A stretch of DNA of 64,000 nt from Lepidodermella squamata (lineage: Eukaryota; Gastrotricha), in contig JBLDXI010000020.1 in the NCBI GenBank assembly GCA_047495785.1, forward strand, positions 620,001 to 684,000. Direction: 5' to 3'. The notes beneath the pieces are model-generated. The model ran no database searches. It was not told where the DNA came from and saw only the letters and a list, made by a program, of their open reading frames with translations. Position numbers and translations under genes: made by a program. This document shows positions 60,424 to 64,000 of this stretch, piece by piece. Every line of letters starts with the position of its first letter. The first letter of the stretch is position 1.

Positions 60424-61602
60424 ATGGGTTCGTGTTACGATAAAATGCTTAACACCTGCTGTCCCTCCTCGCCTGAAGAAGAACAGGCTCAACAATATAT
60501 GGCGCAACACAACATTTACGACGTCCCTGATCGTGTCAGTAAAACTTTTCAATGGATCCTGCTTATCTCAGTTGGCATAGAGTTCGTTATAGCTGTCGGA
60601 GCCCTCGTGTTTGGTATATACGGCTATCACGTGCGACAAGAATTTGGCACCCCAACCGACATCAATGATTCGTTTATCGAGGTTTTGATAAATTTACCCG
60701 TCGCTCTTATTGTCATTGGATGTGTATCCATCGTTTTCGTTTTTCTTGGTGGACTCGGTGCTATTCGTGAATATGTTCCGGTAAGCATTTATATCATTGG
60801 CCAGACCTCGTTATTAAAGCAATTTTTTATAGCTTATGGCAACGTATTTGGCTTTCCTGATCTTGATTACCATCACCCAAGTGTTTGTTGGCATTTATTT
60901 TTTGGCGAAGAAAGAAACGATTCTGGCAAATGTTCAAAATTACTTCTCAACGAAAGGCATTCAAAACTACTTTGAGGATGTTGATCTTAAGGTTTGTTGA
61001 GAATTTCAAACCAGGCGTAAAAATCTGACGCTTTTTCGTTTTTCAACTAGAATTTGATCGATTATCTGCAAATAAGCTACGATTGCTGCGGCTCGAAAGG
61101 TTACAAAGAATGGGAGCAAAACATGTATTTCAATTGCACGAAAACGAACCCTAGCGTGCAAGCCTGCAGTGTCCCATCAAGCTGTTGTGTAACGAAAGAC
61201 GAGTCGTCAGGCATGGATGTCATTACTAATACATACTGTGGAAAATTTGCGCTTGAGAAAAGTTTATCCGAAGCGCAAAAAATGATATACACCGATGGGT
61301 GTTTCGAGAAAATATCGAGCTATTTCAGCGCATATACCGTCGCCATTGTGATTGTAATTCTAGTACTGGTAATCGGGCCGCTAATTCAAGAAATCTGCAT
61401 CGCCTTTCTGATTTACGACGTAAATGCCGAACGACAAGCCTATGAAATGTGGAAAGGGGATCAGTACAACTTGAATCAATATAGCTCAAGAGACCCCGGT
61501 CCCCAACCTGCCGACGCCTTGCTATCAAGTGGCGGTGGTTGGCGGTCGGGTGCCCGGAGCAATGTGGCTCCTTATCGAGGTGAAGCTTACATTGTTTCAT
61601 AA
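60424..61602 (+). CDS. Tetraspanin
   Basis: Four-helix membrane scaffold that organises integrins and other receptors. Exons: 60424..60780, 60833..60991, 61051..61602; 355 residues. The N-terminus (MGSCYDKMLNTCC) has Cys residues likely to be palmitoylated. Helix 1 (WILLISVGIEFVIAVGALVF), helix 2 (VALIVIGCVSIVFVFLG) and helix 3 (YLAFLILITITQVFVGIYF) precede the large loop. That loop has the CCG signature (SYDCCGSKGYKEW), the PSSCC pair and later Cys residues at the expected spacing. Helix 4 (VAIVIVILVLVIGPLI) leads to a cytoplasmic tail of about 70 residues, longer than usual. The ATG at 60424 begins the tetraspanin-like Cys-rich N-terminus; an upstream in-frame start would add a short unrelated stretch. 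Confidence 0.95.
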
Positions 61603-62200
61603 TGACCCCCAACCCCCATTTTGTTTGTTCTTCCACTCATTGTCTCACCCGACAGGACCGATCTCGCGTTAGCACTTGAGGTCGCTTTTATGAAACCAAC
61701 GTAACTTTTATACGATGAAATATGTCGTGAAATTTTGTAACGCTATAATATTCAAAGCCGTCAAATACTTGCTTAACGTTCAAGCGCACTAATCGCGTTG
61801 TTTCATTCCTCAAAACTGCTACGGCTCTTAATGTTACCTTCTTTCTTACACTGCTGTTTATCGCCATCTTTAAATGTTGTTGTTGTTGTGCCTTTGTAAA
61901 TAATTGAAATTTATCCGATGTTTGAATGTCTATTCTACGCAAATTTTTATGCCCGAATCACTGTTACTGTCGTTCCTTGTCTGTGCTGCACTCCCGGTCG
62001 CAAACTTGTATGCAAGAGAGAACTTTTCCGCACTATTTTACACTAACTTTTAGCCGATCATGCCTTTAATTCTCTTATTGTGCTTCACTGCTATAGAAAA
62101 AAACGGACGCTGAACGCAATTCTGGCGAAACTGTTGTTTATCCTTCTTCTGACATGAAATCGCTTCTATCAAAATTTTTATGATGAATTTGCCTATATTC
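61603..62200. other. Convergent intergenic region after the tetraspanin
   Basis: About 600 bases of 3' UTR from the tetraspanin and the mucin-like gene. The open frame at 61688-61942 (minus) has no recognisable content. Confidence 0.5.
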
Positions 62201-64000
62201 TTATATTGGAAAGTTGAATGAATCATTGAAGAGAGAGAAATTTGCATAATAGCTGCGAAAAATAAACTGCTTTCTAACGATATCGTGTTTTTTTTAAAGA
62301 AATAATGTAAAAATTCCAGCTTGGAAAAACGGAAATGAACCAAAGAATGATTTTGTACTCACCTTCGTCTTCGAGATCGCCGTTTTTGCCGATCTTTCAG
62401 AGGAGTACCCAGCTTCATAGTAGGCCCCCTCGCCGCACGTTCGCCGTTGATAGTCACACCGACGGAACAGGCGCTATCCGGCGTCGCGCCCTCCTTCGCC
62501 GAGTTGAAGCAGGTGTTAACCGTGCTGGTTTGAATGCTTTTCACCTTGGGACCCAGGTCGGCAGACGTGTCTGTCGATCGGTCCGTCTGAAACTGCATAG
62601 AGCTGCACGCAACAGTTCTGTTATGCTGCTGGGTAGCCGAAGTAGCCCGATTGACTACTTCAGGGCCCTCGGTAACCGTACCCATGTTGTGAAGCTGTAC
62701 TGTACTTGTGTTCATCGACTTATCACAGAGCGTGTCCATTGGCAACGATATCTGCTTCACCGTCGCGTTAGACGGTGGCTGTTTGACAGGCAAATCAGAG
62801 GCTGCGTTATTGGCGTCCAGCGAAAGAGCCTGCTGCTGGAGCCTGTTAATAAAGCGGTCATCTTGCCCGTCAATAGTCCACCGCCTTAACTCGAGCTGAG
62901 GCTTTGTAGCAGCTTTTGGTGAATTAGATTCAGTTGGCATAAAAATCTGAGGCACTTGCGCCAGAGGTTGAACAGCAAAGTTTGATGGCGAGCCATTCGA
63001 GCTGTTCAAATTGCGGTTAGATGCTGAAACAACCTCGGCCAATCTTGCAGCTCCCTCGGCGTAGCTACCGTCACCTCCATCATGTGACGTTGTGATAGAC
63101 CCAACCTTTTCTAATCTTAATCGGTAGCCCTTGAGAACGCAGGCGCCAGTCACAACGACGTAGACCAGTAAAAGAACTACGACTCCGATAACTATTACGA
63201 CTGGTAACACCCAGTCTGGAGTCTTCATTGGCACTGGCTCGAGACGAGGCTCCTCAGCCGGCTTCTCCGACGCGTCATCCGTATCATTCTGATATAAATT
63301 GTCGATGATGATTCGATAGTCATGTTCGTTCACAGGCCTAATCGCTTCAATCTGAAACAAAGTTCCACAAAATCATCAAACCGAAGCTAGTTCCAAGCGA
63401 AAATTACCGGAAGTCCTGCCGCAGCACTGAGCTCAATGGGAGAAACAGAAAGCATGATTTCGCGAACATGGCGGCCCGATATCGTATGCTTTGACAAGTG
63501 GCTTTTCATCGTGTGATTTCTCAGATTACGCGGATGCATCGCAGCTCCGAAGGTTACATTCAAATGCGTTATCGTCGTACTAGACTCTGCTTTGTCTGGG
63601 ATAGAAATGCCGAACACCTATTGTTAGTACGAATGTATTTCAATAAGTTTTGATGAATCATTTAAATTTTTACCTCAATAATCGGATTCGTCATTCTAAC
63701 AATGCGTTTCAGTTCAATCAAAGTATTGTCATCGAATCGATTATAACGATTCAGAGCGCTAGTAAAGGCGTTCTGAATTCCTTGTTGCAGCAGATTAGTG
63801 AGTTGCTTCTTCGTGAAAATGGCAGTTACGTGAACGTGCATCCTAACTTTAGCCACGTTCAAATTGACCATTGGGATGAGCGTGACATTTTCGAACGTTG
63901 AATTACCCGCAGGGGTAGACGTGGTTGTTACAGTTGTTGAACTAGAAATGGTTGTATTTCTATCAAACGCCGTAGTTCCAACACTGGTCGACGGCGGCGA
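62201..64000 (-). CDS. Mucin-like single-pass membrane protein with SEA-like domain (5' end outside window)
   Basis: The frame is open to the window edge. Visible exons (minus): >64000..63674, 63617..63408, 63351..62363, 62252..62201. Order: a Ser/Thr-rich mucin stalk; a domain of about 130 residues with SEA-like features (VRMHVHVTAIFTKKQL); a short extracellular stretch; one membrane helix (VLPVVIVIGVVVLLLVYVVV); a cytoplasmic tail of about 270 residues rich in Ser, Gln and Asn, then a basic run. The last exon is only 52 bases and codes for 17 residues, joined through a strong donor at 62362 (GTGAGT) and an acceptor at 62253. The stalk/SEA/helix order resembles KIAA1549-type or other mucin-like receptors, but family membership is not proven. 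Confidence 0.75.

Noticed and set aside
1-64000. CRISPR arrays, prophage or bacterial operon structure
   Set aside because: No regular direct-repeat/spacer pattern; genes have spliceosomal introns and animal orthology throughout.

Overview
The window is nuclear DNA of a small-genome animal. Nearly every gene is split by introns of about 48-65 bases with GT..AG ends, genes lie close together on both strands, and the proteins are animal orthologues: RFC1, PDE8, TPGS2, UBE2Q, PPP4R2, FKBP4/5-like, a tetraspanin and an LRRIQ1-like protein. TPGS2 and an LRRIQ1-like protein point to an animal with cilia or flagellated sperm. Receptors with a nitrate/nitrite-sensing (NIT) type extracellular domain and the moderate GC content fit a protostome such as a eutardigrade. 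That placement is inference. No bacterial genes, CRISPR arrays or convincing tRNA/rRNA genes were seen.

Layout. 1-4746: three tandem SLC18B1-like MFS transporters (+), the first cut by the window edge. 5150-9009: RFC1 (+), tail to tail with a cluster of three related minus-strand membrane-protein genes (9261-15993). 16554-17687: TPGS2 (-), seven tiny exons. 17688-21364: apparent gene desert. 21365-26644: PDE8 (+) with REC, PAS and catalytic domains. 28358-34975: two tandem NIT-domain receptors (-) whose guanylate-cyclase domains have lost catalytic residues. 36519-39224: an unusual rhodopsin-class GPCR (+). 40620-42408: UBE2Q (-). 42409-46669: repeat-rich zone with a decayed LINE, a possible hAT end, an orphan SPT5 C-terminal fragment and palindromes. 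46670-50016: PPP4R2 and a large FKBP (+). 50625-56613: a small membrane protein and an LRRIQ1-like gene (-). 56614-59263: gene-poor, holding a near-perfect long inverted-repeat element. 59264-61602: an unrecognised gene (-) divergent from a tetraspanin (+). 62201-64000: a mucin-like membrane protein (-) running off the window.

Functional themes. PDE8 (cAMP hydrolysis), the cyclase-like receptors and the GPCR are all second-messenger components, but nothing shows that they work together. RFC1, UBE2Q and PPP4R2 are housekeeping. TPGS2 and the LRRIQ1-like gene suggest microtubule or ciliary work. The strongest candidate for something undescribed is the pair of NIT receptors with degenerate cyclase domains. 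Next are the three-gene family with variable extracellular parts on a shared three-helix tail, and the SPT5 fragment in a repeat island.

Exon coordinates were built by hand from splice signals, reading-frame continuity and paralogue or family comparison. Each internal exon set was checked for phase. No alignment or database search could be run.
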